A stretch of 64,000 nucleotides of DNA from Fen-178 sp963722575 (GCA_963722575.1 CAVRNR010000022.1:496001-560000); one strand, 5' to 3'. Positions 7,807 through 16,680 are shown, counted from the stretch's first letter. Program-made: numbers and translations. Notes: generated by a model not told the origin, from the sequence alone.

Positions 7807-9806
7807 TTGGCTCCTCGATGGCCCATGGGGATTCGAACCAGCACCCACGCCACCGCCGCGAATCCCACCAGCGACAGCCACCCGCCCAGAGCCGGGTAGA
7901 ACCTGAATTCGTCGGCGCCGGTCAGCAGCTTGGTGAACGAGCTGATGCCCGACAAGAACGTCACCGCCAGCACAATGCCCACAATGGCTTCACCCGCGAT
8001 CAGCCCGGATGCCAGCAGCACGCCCTTCTCTTCGATTTTCGCGCGGAACTCCGGTGCCCGCCGCGCGGCGATCTGGTCCGCCACCCACTTCAGAATGCCG
8101 CCCACGAAGATGGCGGAGACCGTGTCGAACGGCAGGTACATGCCCACCGCCACCAGCATCGGCGAACGCGCGCCGCACATGATCAGCGCGATCCCGAAAG
8201 CCGCGCCGATGGCAATCAGCCCCCATGCCATCTGCCCGCCCACGATCCCTTTGGCCAACTGCGCCATCAGGCCGGCCTGCGGCGCCGGGAGCGCCCGCCC
8301 GCCGATGCCGCCCGTCGCCAGGTTGGCCTCGTGCAGCGCCACAATCGGGAACATCAGAAACAGCGAGAGCACAATCACGGACACAATTTCGACCACCTGC
8401 ATTTTCCACGGCGTACCGCCCAACAGGTGCCCGGCCTTCAGATCCTGAATCAGCGATCCGGATACCGAGCAGGCGCAGGCCACCACGCTGGCCACCCCCA
8501 GCACCGCCGCCACGCCGCTCATCCCCTTGGCGCCGATGGCCAGCATCACCAGCGCCGAGAGCACCAGCGCCGAAAGCGTCAGCCCCGAGAGCGGCTGGTT
8601 GGAACTGCCCACCAGCCCCACCAGGTATCCGCCCACCGCCGACAGCAGGAAACCCGCCACCGTCATGATGGCGGCGGCAATAATGGCCGCCAGCCAGCTC
8701 CCCGTAAACATGTAGTAGATGATGGTGACCGCCACCACCAGCACCGCGGTCCCGAGCGCCAGCCATTGGAACGGGATGTCGCGGTCGGTGCGCTCCAGGT
8801 GGCGGCCTTCGTGGGCGGCTTTGGCCGATGCGCCGAGCGCGCCCGCGATGGATTCGACGATCGAGCCGCGCATCGAGAACAGCGTGTGGCACGCGCCCAC
8901 CAGCATGGTGCCCACGGCGATGGGCCGCACGATGTTGTACCAGACCGAGTAGGCCAGCACGTCCCAGCCCGCTGTGTGGCCGGCGCCCAAGCGGTGCGGC
9001 AGGTCGGGATCGAAAAAGAGCAGCAGCGGAATCAGAATCCACCACGCCAGTACGCCGCCCGATGCGTTGACCGCCGAAAGCTCCGGCCCGATGATGTAGC
9101 CAATGCCGATCAGCGCGGGCGAGAGGTTGGGCGTCGACCAGTAGATGCCGCCGGTGTGGACCACGTCGCCGATGGGGTTCTTTGCGAAATCGAAATGGTG
9201 CACCACGGATTTCGGAAAGGCGAGAAACCCTTCCACGTACTCGCGGAAGATTTGCAGGCCCTTGTCGGTCTTCAGGATCTGCAGCAGGCCCGCGAAGGCC
9301 ATGGCGCCGAACACGTATTTGGGCGCGTCGCTGCCCGCGGCGCCGGCCTTGACCACCTCCGCGCTGGCCACGCTCTCCGGAAACGGCAGGTCGCTTTCCA
9401 CGCACAGCGGCCGGCGCAGCACGATGATGAAGAAGACGCCGATCAGCCCGCCCACCAGCAGAATCGCCACGGATTGCCAGTAGTGCGTCCGCAGGTCGGC
9501 CCACAAGTGTTTCCCGCCGATTTCCACCATCATGAACGCGGGGATGGTGAAGATGGCGCCGGCGACCAGGGCTTCCCCCACCGAGGCGGCCGTGCGCGTG
9601 ATGTTCTGCTCCAGAATCCCGCCGCCCCAGACGCGGAACACGGCGATGGCGATGACGGCGGCCGGAATGGTGGCGGCGATGGTCTGCCCGGCCTTCATGC
9701 CCAGGTAGGCGTTAGCCGCGCCGAAAACCAGCGCCAGCGCGAGGCCCACCGCCACGGCTCTGAAGGTCATTTCGGGTGGATCGGCGGGATGCTTCGTGTC
9801 CGGCAT
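7803..9806 (-). CDS. OPT family oligopeptide transporter
   Basis: A polytopic membrane protein of 667 residues. The N-terminus MPDTKHPADPPEMTFRAVAVGLALALVFGAANAYLGMKAGQT is the typical start of prokaryotic OPT (oligopeptide/YSL) transporters, followed by IPAAVIAIAVFR and the NITRTAASVGEALVAG motif. Many hydrophobic segments follow to the C-terminus. It is first in an operon with the M28 peptidase. A 101-base copy of its 5' end lies at 10445-10545, beyond a flavin-reductase gene. An upstream in-frame ATG at 9824 exists, but MPDTKHP is the better start. Confidence 0.92.
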   Translation of the reverse strand: MPDTKHPADPPEMTFRAVAVGLALALVFGAANAYLGMKAGQTIAATIPAAVIAIAVFRVWGGGILEQNITRTAASVGEALVAGAIFTIPAFMMVEIGGKHLWADLRTHYWQSVAILLVGGLIGVFFIIVLRRPLCVESDLPFPESVASAEVVKAGAAGSDAPKYVFGAMAFAGLLQILKTDKGLQIFREYVEGFLAFPKSVVHHFDFAKNPIGDVVHTGGIYWSTPNLSPALIGIGYIIGPELSAVNASGGVLAWWILIPLLLFFDPDLPHRLGAGHTAGWDVLAYSVWYNIVRPIAVGTMLVGACHTLFSMRGSIVESIAGALGASAKAAHEGRHLERTDRDIPFQWLALGTAVLVVAVTIIYYMFTGSWLAAIIAAAIMTVAGFLLSAVGGYLVGLVGSSNQPLSGLTLSALVLSALVMLAIGAKGMSGVAAVLGVASVVACACSVSGSLIQDLKAGHLLGGTPWKMQVVEIVSVIVLSLFLMFPIVALHEANLATGGIGGRALPAPQAGLMAQLAKGIVGGQMAWGLIAIGAAFGIALIMCGARSPMLVAVGMYLPFDTVSAIFVGGILKWVADQIAARRAPEFRAKIEEKGVLLASGLIAGEAIVGIVLAVTFLSGISSFTKLLTGADEFRFYPALGGWLSLVGFAAVAWVLVRIPMGHRGAK

Positions 9807-9862
9807 AAAGGGGGATGGTATCACGGGGAAAGCTCTCAGCGATCAGCCTTCAGCTTTCGGCT

Positions 9863-10396
9863 TTACAAGCGCCCGGCCGCATCTTCGTCGGCGTAGACGG
9901 CCACGATCTCGCCGAAATAGACCCGGTGATAATCTCCCTGGGCGTAGAATTCGTCTTCGACGGCCTGTGCCAGCGTGTCCGGCGCCATGTCGTTGCGGTG
10001 AAGCGTCCGGCACTCGTAGTGCAGCACGCATTCCTGGATGATGGGAGGCCGCACCTGCCTGCTCGAAACCGGCGTCAGGCGGTTTTCCAGGAACTTGTCG
10101 CGATCTCTGCCGGATACCGTGCCGCAGTGGGCCACGGCCTCGGCCAATTCGCGGGGCGGAACGTTGACGGTGAAGTCGCCGCCGGATTCCTCCAAGCGGG
10201 TGTAGGAGTAGCGCGAGTGCCGCACCAATACCAGAAAGACCGGCCGCGACCAGATGGAGCCGATGGTGCCCCAGCCGATGGTCATGACGTTGGGCTTGCC
10301 ATCCGCGCCGGCGGTCACCAGCAGGAGCCCATCCTCGCGCATGCGGCGCATGGTTTGAGCGAAGTAATCCGTATATCGAACCGCTACTTTAGGCAT
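9863..10396 (-). CDS. Flavin reductase family protein
   Basis: A 177-residue FMN-binding split-barrel protein. The stretch PNVMTIGWGTIGSIWSRPVFLVLVRHSRYSY and the later HCGTVSGRDRDKF motif are typical of the flavin-reductase-like family. It lies on the same strand as the OPT gene with a 56-base gap that contains a decayed copy of another dispersed repeat (CTCAGCGATCAGCCTTCAGC). It sits between the intact OPT gene and a truncated copy of the OPT 5' end, so it may have arrived as cargo. Redox partner unknown. Confidence 0.88.
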   Translation of the reverse strand: MPKVAVRYTDYFAQTMRRMREDGLLLVTAGADGKPNVMTIGWGTIGSIWSRPVFLVLVRHSRYSYTRLEESGGDFTVNVPPRELAEAVAHCGTVSGRDRDKFLENRLTPVSSRQVRPPIIQECVLHYECRTLHRNDMAPDTLAQAVEDEFYAQGDYHRVYFGEIVAVYADEDAAGRL

Positions 10397-10444
10397 GATT
10401 CCGACCTCGATTCTGGCGCTTGCATTGAGGTCACACCATCAGAG

Positions 10445-10545
10445 ACCAGCGCCAGCAGGAGCCCCAGCCCGACGGCTCTGAAGGTCATTTCGGGTGGATC
10501 GGCGGGCTGCTTCGTCTCCCCCATAAAGGGGGATGGTACCACGGG
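10445..10545 (-). pseudogene. Truncated duplicate of the OPT transporter 5' end
   Basis: Bases 10445-10545 align along their full length to 9727-9827 with only scattered substitutions. Read leftward from an ATG at 10524, they encode MGETKQPADPPEMTFRAVGL, which matches the OPT N-terminus, then leave homology at about codon 30 (near 10440) and run into unrelated sequence. Only the first 30 or so codons and about 20 bases of leader survive; the other 630 codons are missing. Confidence 0.85.
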
Positions 10546-10612
10546 CGCACAGGGGCGTGCTTTGTACTGGAACCAGCCCCTTACCGGCAGAACTTTCAGT
10601 AGCTTGGCCCCT

Positions 10613-10846
10613 ATGGCACACTCGAATTGGGTCCGAAAGACTGTGAACCACACCTGGGATCAACTGACATGGCGACAGGCCCTGCCACGCCGGCCGGTGG
10701 AGCAGGCCGATGCAGAAGAGCGCCGCGCGAAGCAGCGCGCCCAGGCCATCCGCGCCAGAGCCAACAGGCTATACATGCGGGGAGAGATGGCGCGGGCGGC
10801 GCAGCTACTCATGGAACTCGAAGGGCAGCCGAGCCGGGCAAGCTAA
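10613..10846 (+). CDS. Small basic hypothetical protein
   Basis: A 77-residue frame beginning MAHSNWVRKTVNHTWDQLTW and ending in an amphipathic helix-turn-helix-like stretch (RARANRLYMRGEMARAAQLLMELEG) that resembles a single TPR-like hairpin. It is highly charged, with no membrane segment or signal. The frame remains open upstream across the OPT fragment, so this start is a guess. I do not recognise a family, and expression is uncertain. Confidence 0.4.
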   Translation: MAHSNWVRKTVNHTWDQLTWRQALPRRPVEQADAEERRAKQRAQAIRARANRLYMRGEMARAAQLLMELEGQPSRAS

Positions 10847-10862
10847 AGCATGCCCCACCCGG

Positions 10863-11390
10863 TCACACTAACAGACCGGTGACGGCAATGGCCGCCCCCG
10901 CGATTCCGGCCACGATTCCGATTACGGGGAACAAGCGCTTGCGAGAGATGAAGTACAACGAGGTCAGAACCAGCGCGATTTCAAGCAGCCCTTCGCCCAA
11001 GTCGTAGCGCAGGGCGCGGTGTTCGGCGGCTTCGGCCGCACTGTCGTCCCGCTCCGCTTCTTCCTGGATCTTCTTGCCGCGCGCGTCATAGTCTTGCTCT
11101 TGCGCGGCGTACTTGGCGACCAGCTTTTCGGTGGCCTCGCCCTTGGCGCCGAGTGCGCCCACAAGACTCTCGCCGAGCTCCAGGTTGTGATACTTCACGC
11201 GCGTGGACTGGTAGTGCGCCCAGGCGTCGTTGGCCGAGGATTTCTGCATGATGGCCTCCGTGTGGGTGCGGTGCGATGCAATCGAGACGATGGCCAAAAC
11301 CACTGCCAGCAGGGCCGCCAGGACGCCGACCCGTTGTCCCGCCGGATCGATCGCGTGCTCGCTTTCGTGATGAATCTCGAGTTCAGGCAT
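10863..11390 (-). CDS. DUF4337 family membrane protein
   Basis: A 175-residue protein with one membrane segment near the N-terminus (VGVLAALLAVVLAIVSIAS) and two near the C-terminus (LEIALVLTSLYFIS and FPVIGIVAGIAGAAIAVTGLL), separated by a charged periplasmic or cytoplasmic helix region rich in K, E and Q. The motif HRTHTEAIMQKSSANDAWAHYQ is characteristic of DUF4337. Function unknown. It is divergent from the GH28 gene with a 38-base gap. Confidence 0.85.
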   Translation of the reverse strand: MPELEIHHESEHAIDPAGQRVGVLAALLAVVLAIVSIASHRTHTEAIMQKSSANDAWAHYQSTRVKYHNLELGESLVGALGAKGEATEKLVAKYAAQEQDYDARGKKIQEEAERDDSAAEAAEHRALRYDLGEGLLEIALVLTSLYFISRKRLFPVIGIVAGIAGAAIAVTGLLV

Positions 11391-11428
11391 AAGTGTACTT
11401 CCTGTATTATCTCAATAAGGAGTCTGTT

Positions 11429-13003
11429 ATGCGAAGCGATCCACTGCGCCGCCGCTTCATGCTGGGTCTGGTCCCCGCGGGGGCGACCGCGGCCGCGGCT
11501 CAACCGGGCCGCCCGGCCACGGGCCAGGCCGGCTTCAGTGTCCGCGACCATGGCGCCTCAGGCGACGGAACGCATCTCGACACCAGGGCTATCCAGGACG
11601 CCATCGATGCCTGCGCACGCGCGGGCGGAGGCACGGTCTTCTTTCCCGCCGGCGCTTACCTCTCCGGAACCATCGTGCTGAAGAGCCGCGTGACGCTCCA
11701 TCTGGACGCGGGCGCGGTGCTGCTCGGCAGCCAGGACCTGCGGGACTATCCATCCTTCGTCCCCGCCTTGCGCTCATTCACGGACACCTACACCGAGAAG
11801 AGCCTCATCTACGCGGAAGGCTTGCAGGATATCGGCATATGCGGGCGCGGCGTCATCGACGGGCAAGGCGCCGCTTTCAAAGGTGCGTACAAAGTGCGGC
11901 CCTACCTGATGCGTTTCGTGAGCTGCCGCAATGTTTCGGTGGCGGATGTCAGTATCAAGGATTCGCCCATGTGGGTGCAGCACTATCTGGCCTGCGAGGG
12001 AGTGGAGATCCGCGGCATCGGCGTCCATAGCCGCGTGAACGTCAACAACGACGGCATCGACATCGATGGCAGCCAGCGCGTGCGCATCTCCGACTGCGAA
12101 ATCTCTTCCGGCGACGATGCCATCGTGCTGAAGGCCACCGCGGACCGCCCTTGCAAGGATGTGGTCATCGCCAACTGCGTGCTGAGCTCCGCGTGCAACG
12201 CCCTCAAGCTGGGCACCGAATCGAATGGCGGCTTCGAGAACATCGCCATCTCGAACTGCACCATTTACGACACCCGCCTGGCCGGCATTGCGCTCGAAAT
12301 GGTGGACGGCGGGGTGCTCGACCGCGTCAATATTTCCAACATCGTCATGAACAGCGTGGTGGCGCCCATCTTCATCCGCCTCGGCGACCGGGCGCGGCCG
12401 ATCGCCGAGGGCGGCGCGCGCCCGCCCGTGGGAAACCTGCGCGACGTTTCGATCGCCAACGTGCAGGCCATGGGCGCCGGCGCCGTGGGATGCGCCATTG
12501 CGGGACTTCCCGGCCACGCCATTGAAAACGTCGTTCTGGAGAATCTGCGCTTGACGTTTGCCGGAGGCGGCAAGCTGGCGGACGCCCGCCGCGAGATCCC
12601 CGAGAACGCCGGCAAATATCCCGAGCACAACATGTTCGGCACGCTGCCGGCATACGGATTCTATTGCCGCCACGTGAAGGGCCTGAGCCTGCGCAACATC
12701 GAGACGGCTTTCCTCCAGGACGACGAGCGCCCCGCGCTGGTTTGCGACGACGTGGAAGGTCTCGAGTTAGCAGGCTCGGCTCTGGCAGGCTCGGTGCGCT
12801 TGCAGCAGGTGAGAGATGCCTTCGTGCACGGCTGCCGCGCACCCGGACGCATTCAGACCTGGATGGAAGTGTCGGGCGCCCAGAGCGAGCGTATCAGTGT
12901 GATAGGTAACGATCTGCCCAATGCGAACAAGGCCGTCGATATAGCCGGCGATGTCCCCCAGGGTGCCGTGTTCCTGAACGGCAATCGCGTTCAGGGGGTG
13001 TAG
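11429..13003 (+). CDS. Glycoside hydrolase family 28 (polygalacturonase-like) exported protein
   Basis: A 524-residue right-handed beta-helix enzyme. The N-terminus MRSDPLRRRFMLGLVPAGATAAAA looks like a Tat or Sec leader. The start is supported by an AAGGAG ribosome site at 11417-11422, six bases before the ATG. Catalytic elements of GH28 are visible: NNDGIDID and SGDDAIVLK (the three acidic residues), then SACNALKLGTES, in place of the usual GHG-RIK region. The Pectate_lyase_3-like GAVGDG motif appears as GASGDGTHLDTRAIQDAID. It most likely acts on pectin-type or related plant polysaccharides outside the cytoplasm. Confidence 0.92.
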   Translation: MRSDPLRRRFMLGLVPAGATAAAAQPGRPATGQAGFSVRDHGASGDGTHLDTRAIQDAIDACARAGGGTVFFPAGAYLSGTIVLKSRVTLHLDAGAVLLGSQDLRDYPSFVPALRSFTDTYTEKSLIYAEGLQDIGICGRGVIDGQGAAFKGAYKVRPYLMRFVSCRNVSVADVSIKDSPMWVQHYLACEGVEIRGIGVHSRVNVNNDGIDIDGSQRVRISDCEISSGDDAIVLKATADRPCKDVVIANCVLSSACNALKLGTESNGGFENIAISNCTIYDTRLAGIALEMVDGGVLDRVNISNIVMNSVVAPIFIRLGDRARPIAEGGARPPVGNLRDVSIANVQAMGAGAVGCAIAGLPGHAIENVVLENLRLTFAGGGKLADARREIPENAGKYPEHNMFGTLPAYGFYCRHVKGLSLRNIETAFLQDDERPALVCDDVEGLELAGSALAGSVRLQQVRDAFVHGCRAPGRIQTWMEVSGAQSERISVIGNDLPNANKAVDIAGDVPQGAVFLNGNRVQGV

Positions 13004-13011
13004 AAGCCCGC

Positions 13012-13287
13012 TCAGCCGCGCCGCAGCCTTTGCGCCGCCGGCCGCCGCAATTCCTCATTAGGGGGCCACAGGGCTTCGCGCGCTATGCCTACTGGAAGCC
13101 GCACCGCCACGAAGTACTCAGCCGGATAGAGGTAGTCCTCCCCCGATTCATCGATCACCCGTACATAGCCGTCCCGCGCAGCCGCCCGGTCGGGCAGTAC
13201 CCGATACACCTTCCGGAGTTCCAGATCGTCTGAACCCTCGCTGCGAATGCACAGCACGAACCTCGGTTGTGGCTTCTCAACTCTCAT
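13012..13287 (-). CDS. Small conserved-looking hypothetical protein
   Basis: A 91-residue protein with a compact beta-rich core: FVLCIRSEGSDDLELRKVYRVLPD, then GYVRVIDESGEDYLYPAEYFVAVRLP. The ATG overlaps the stop of the upstream 80-residue gene (ATGA), so the two are translationally coupled. The core pattern reads like small SH3-like or PilZ-like barrels, but I cannot assign a family. It has no signal peptide. Confidence 0.7.
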   Translation of the reverse strand: MRVEKPQPRFVLCIRSEGSDDLELRKVYRVLPDRAAARDGYVRVIDESGEDYLYPAEYFVAVRLPVGIAREALWPPNEELRRPAAQRLRRG

Positions 13288-13526
13288 GATCTTGAGTCCA
13301 GGAACCGCTTGATCTTCATGCCCTTCCGCCCGACGCCGTGGGCTTCATACCAGTGTACTTCAGCCGGCCGAATCGAGCCGCTTGCCAGGCGAACTGTTGC
13401 AAAACCCTTCCGTTTGCGCCAATTCCGGCCGCCATAGCGTTTGCGCAGGAACGTGAACCTTTGGATGCCGCGACCCGTGGCAATGGTCTCGATCTCGCAG
13501 ATATCGCCAACGACCTCAAAATGCAT
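13284..13526 (-). CDS. Small basic hypothetical protein, first gene of a coupled pair
   Basis: An 80-residue protein, MHFEVVGDICEIETIATGRG then a basic stretch RKRYGGRNWRKRKGFATVRL and a C-terminal half with VHWYEAHGVGRKGMKIKRFL. The charge and length suggest a nucleic-acid-binding or KOW/SH3-like fold. The pattern is familiar from uncharacterised small proteins in many bacteria. Its stop codon overlaps the start of the next gene. Function unknown. Confidence 0.65.
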   Translation of the reverse strand: MHFEVVGDICEIETIATGRGIQRFTFLRKRYGGRNWRKRKGFATVRLASGSIRPAEVHWYEAHGVGRKGMKIKRFLDSRS

Positions 13527-13852
13527 CCTGCTCTATCGTATCGCCGTAAGACCGCACCACGCCACGACCCGATTGGGGGCGCCCTCTGGGCCCGGCCGGC
13601 GGCGGTCGGCCGGGGCACCCCCTGGGTCACGCGCAGGATTAGCAGCATAGCCGCAACCAAATGTGGGGCGGACGCCTCGTCCGCGCCGGGCTTCCTGGTC
13701 CTGGCATGGGCGTCAAGGTAACCCTTTACACAGGCATTTTCGCAAGCTTCCTGATTGGAGCGTGGTTTCCCAAATCGGGACTTCAAGACCGGAACGTGCA
13801 TGAGCGGACGCAGTTCTGCCTCGCCCGCCACAGTTAGCGGTTGGCTCAGAAC
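13527..13852. repeat. Gene-free stretch with dispersed palindromic repeats
   Basis: No convincing gene is seen in these 326 bases. At 13575-13620 there is a GC-rich string containing GGCGCCCTCTGGGCCC and a GGCCGGCGGCGGTCGGCC hairpin. At 13662-13684 there is TGTGGGGCGGACG followed by its partial complement CGTCCGC. Both belong to repeat types found elsewhere in the window (35212, 36099, 46621, 57533). Long minus-strand frames crossing this stretch are low-complexity translations of the repeats. Confidence 0.6.
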
Positions 13853-14656
13853 TCAGTTCTCGGTTGGGATCCGCTCGATGTGGTCGATCACCACGAATTG
13901 GACCTGCACATTGCGGCGCTCCAGTTTCAATCCTAGCGACTCCCGAAGCGCGGTGAAGAGGTTGGCTTCAGGCGCGGGAACGTCGGCACCTGGGGGCGTG
14001 GCCGCTGAAGCAGTTGCGTCAACTGCCCTCGGTTCGAAGGCTTTGTCCGGTGCCCAAGTGAGGTCGATGTCGTATTTTCCGGTGAGGCCGGTAGCATCTT
14101 GCACGGGACCGTACCCCTGTCTCGAGAGATTCGAGGCAAGCGTTGCCATCGTCATGACGCCTTTAAGTCTTCCATGGCCAAACGCGCCAAATAACATCAT
14201 GCCGGAGCGGCCGGGACCCATGAAATTCGTCTTCGGATCGTCCTCCTTGAATTTCGAACCGCCCTCGTCCACAACCAGCGCATACCCCGAACGCGGGCGA
14301 TCCTCCTGGTGGGCGACGAGCTTGAACCTTTCGGTCAGCAATGCCTGAAGCATGGCCGGGAGCTGGTCTCTGGTGGCACCTTCCGGTATCTTGGCGGAGA
14401 TCTCGAAGCAATCTGTTTCCATCCAGGACGGTCCTCCGATCTGCTCCATCTTCACCTTGAAGGCTTCCATCAGGACTCCCTTGAGAGGCACTCCCTTCAA
14501 TGTGACGGACCCAGGATCGATGGAGGGGTTGCCAGCGAAACAGCGATCCGTCCGCTTCACCGAAGCCACTTCGAACTTCGGTTGGATAGGGGCGTTCTGG
14601 GCATTCGCAATGCAAGTCGCGGCAACAGTGATGAGGAAAAGGAGGAAAGTCTTCAC
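13853..14656 (-). CDS. TIGR03435 family soil-associated exported protein
   Basis: A 267-residue protein with signal peptide MKTFLLFLITVAATCIANAQ, followed by the family hallmark PKFEVASVKRTD. The middle holds LLTERFKLVAHQEDRPRSGYALVVD and the end DIDLTWAPD ... LFTALRESLGLKLERRNVQVQFVVIDHIERIPTEN; these three landmarks define TIGR03435, which is massively expanded in Solibacter-type genomes and has no known function. The left end of the IS element lies 41 bases upstream of the ATG, which probably separates this gene from its native promoter. Confidence 0.93.
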   Translation of the reverse strand: MKTFLLFLITVAATCIANAQNAPIQPKFEVASVKRTDRCFAGNPSIDPGSVTLKGVPLKGVLMEAFKVKMEQIGGPSWMETDCFEISAKIPEGATRDQLPAMLQALLTERFKLVAHQEDRPRSGYALVVDEGGSKFKEDDPKTNFMGPGRSGMMLFGAFGHGRLKGVMTMATLASNLSRQGYGPVQDATGLTGKYDIDLTWAPDKAFEPRAVDATASAATPPGADVPAPEANLFTALRESLGLKLERRNVQVQFVVIDHIERIPTEN

Positions 14657-14679
14657 GGGCGCGTTCTCCGCTCACCATT

Positions 14680-14699
14680 ATTGCTCCTAATTGCTCCTA
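14680..14699. repeat. 10-base tandem duplication at the IS border
   Basis: ATTGCTCCTA occurs twice in perfect tandem (14680-14689 and 14690-14699), ending exactly at the left inverted repeat of the IS element. No copy is seen at the right border, so it is not a simple target-site duplication. Confidence 0.7.
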
Positions 14700-16680
14700 G
14701 CCCAAGTTCCGCAGTTGGAAGAATAAACTCTTTGCTTTCAAGCGCCGCATGGGCGAGTTTCCACTACATTGCCGCTCGTTCCAGTGCGCTGGGCAGCTTC
14801 AGGCCGAGCCGCTGGAGCAAGATCTGCTGGTGCTCGGTGGCCCGGCTGATGCAACGCTTGCGGATCACTTGCCCGGATCTGGTCGGCAGCACCACATCGA
14901 CCATCGCGATCTCCGACAGGGCCTCGAACACTTGCCTCGGTTCGTCTCCCAGTCCCGCCTCGCGGCAACTCGCGGCGAGAGTCTTCCAGAGCACATAGGC
15001 CAAAAAGCAAACCAGGAGGTGGGCCTGCACTCGATCTTCTTTCTGATGCCGCACCGGGCGAATCCCCAGGTCGGACTTGTGAATGTGAAACGCTGCCTCG
15101 GCCTCGGTCAACTGGATGTAGGCCCGCCACAGATCTTCCGGGCTCCAATCGGTCACGTTGCTGCGCAGCACGTAACAGCCCTCACTCAAGCGCGCCCACT
15201 CTCTCCAGGCTTCCACCTTCGATCACCGCAGGCGAGCGAACCCGCCGCCGTCCGTTTCCACTTTCACTTCGAACAGCGCGGCCGCTCGCGTGTTCCGCCC
15301 CAGCAACCGGCCCACTCGTGTGGCGATCGTCACCGGCTTCTGTTTCTTCTTCAGGCAACTGGTCTGGATCTTTCCGAGGCCTTCCTCAATGCGCTTCTCG
15401 AAACGCTCGTGCATGGCCTGCTCTTTGGCCCGCCGCTCCGCGCTGCGGCACAGGATGAAAACCTCCTCCCCGCCCGGCGCCGGTGTGATGCGAACTTCCA
15501 GCCCCGCATGCACCAACCGCCAGTCTTCGCTCAGCAACTCCTGCTCGAACTTGCGCATGGAGTTCTTCGCCGTCCCTACGATGTAGCGCCGCCCACCTTC
15601 GCGCAGGAACTCCACGTTGTCCTCGCCCGCCATCCCGCGGTCCATGACCCAGATCCGGCTAGCCCGGCCATAGAGCCCTTCGATGTGCCCGACCATCTCT
15701 TCCAGCGTGGTGGCGTCGTTGCGATTGCCGGCGAAGATCTCGTAGCCCAGCGGCATCCCGCAACGGCTCACTACCAGGGCGATGTTGACTTGCTTGCAGT
15801 CCGGCCGATGGTCGCGCGAATAGCCCCGCTGCGCTTGCGAGTTCTTCTCCGCCTGACCTTCAAAGTACGTGCTGGTCACGTCATACAGCAGCAGATTGTA
15901 GTCCAGCTTGAACAACTCTCCCAGCTTCTCCTTCAGGTGTTTCTCCAGCGCCGGCTTGTGTGGCAGCAAAGCATCCAGCGCCCGGTACAAGCGGTCCTCG
16001 TTGACCTTCTCGACCGGCACACTCAACAGGTCCGGTAGCGCGCTGGATTCGTAGAACCGCTCTGCCCAGTGCAACTCACTGGAGGGGTCGCACAGTTGCC
16101 CGAGCACCAGCACTGTCGCCATCAGCGGCCAGGGAATCTCTTCTCGTCCTTGGGGCAGCTTCTCTTCCAGAAAGCGATCCAGATCCAGCCGGCGCAGCAG
16201 CTCCAGCCCCAGCCAGGGGCCGCCGAATTTCCGGCTGCGCTCGACATGCACCCGCTTCACATCGACTTCCACCCATTCCGGCTGAGCCTCCAGAAACAAG
16301 CTGCCCTGCTGGGTGGTCCTCCCTTCGGCACAGCGCTTCACTCCCAGGCGGCCACGTTCATCCATCGCGCCCAGCCAAGCCACCACGCGCTGCCGCGGTC
16401 CGCGCTGGGTGCGATAGCTCTCTACCAGGGCCCAGTAAGCGTGGCGCTTGCCGTCCTTCCTCCGATAGCAGGGCCGCACGTACATAGCTCCATACTACGG
16501 ATCTACGGCTCCGATTCAAGAGGGTTGGTCGTCACTACATCGGCTTTTCGGAACTCTGAAACTCAGCCGCGGCAACAGCGTGATGGAAACAAAAGACGGC
16601 TCTCTTGTCCGCTGGGTTCGGCAGCCTTAAAACAGGCCAAAAAAAGTTGCGGAGTCACCTCAACTGCGGAAGTTGGGCTA
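14698..16680 (-). mobile_element. IS1634-type (IS4 superfamily) insertion sequence
   Basis: Terminal inverted repeats are visible: TAGCCCAAGTTCCGCAGTTG at 14698-14717 and its reverse complement at 16661-16680 with one mismatch (19 of 20). They enclose about 1.98 kb with one transposase reading leftward. The region 16486-16660, between the transposase start and the right repeat, is non-coding. No target-site duplication is obvious. The element sits between a TIGR03435 gene and a URO-D-like gene and points toward the former. Confidence 0.85.
14764..16485 (-). pseudogene. IS1634-family transposase interrupted by an in-frame TGA
   Basis: The frame runs from 16485 (MYVRPCYRRKDGK) to a TGA at 15225-15223 after 420 codons, then continues in the same frame (SKVEAWREWARL) to a stop at 14764, giving about 573 codons in all, the family length. 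The junction reads RLR-stop-SKVEAW, where family members would be expected to carry Trp, so a TGG to TGA change is likely. DDE aspartates lie in LLYDVTSTYF and WVMDRGMAG, but the glutamate of the Y(2)R(3)E(6)K-type motif, YIQLTEAEAAFHIHK, lies after the stop. The 420-residue product would therefore be catalytically dead unless the stop is read through. A GTG at 15216 could start a separate C-terminal peptide. Confidence 0.88.

Noticed and set aside
7821..7840. GGATTCGAACC, which resembles a reverse tRNA T-arm
   Set aside because: It lies within the C-terminal codons of the OPT gene (VRIPMGHRGAK); no acceptor or anticodon stems pair around it.
7818..9896. 692-codon plus-strand frame opposite the OPT gene
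   Set aside because: Shadow frame of the OPT gene; low-complexity H/Q/R-rich protein with no motif.
13316..13831. 171-codon minus-strand frame across the repeat region
   Set aside because: It is translated from dispersed repeats and overlaps the better-supported 80-residue gene in another frame.
14764..15216. Separate 150-residue gene next to the transposase
   Set aside because: It is in the same frame as the transposase and continues its family sequence across a single TGA; treated as one broken gene.
14698..16680. Target-site duplication around the IS
   Set aside because: The left flank (GCTCC) and right flank (ATGGTT) do not match; the ATTGCTCCTA tandem exists only on the left.
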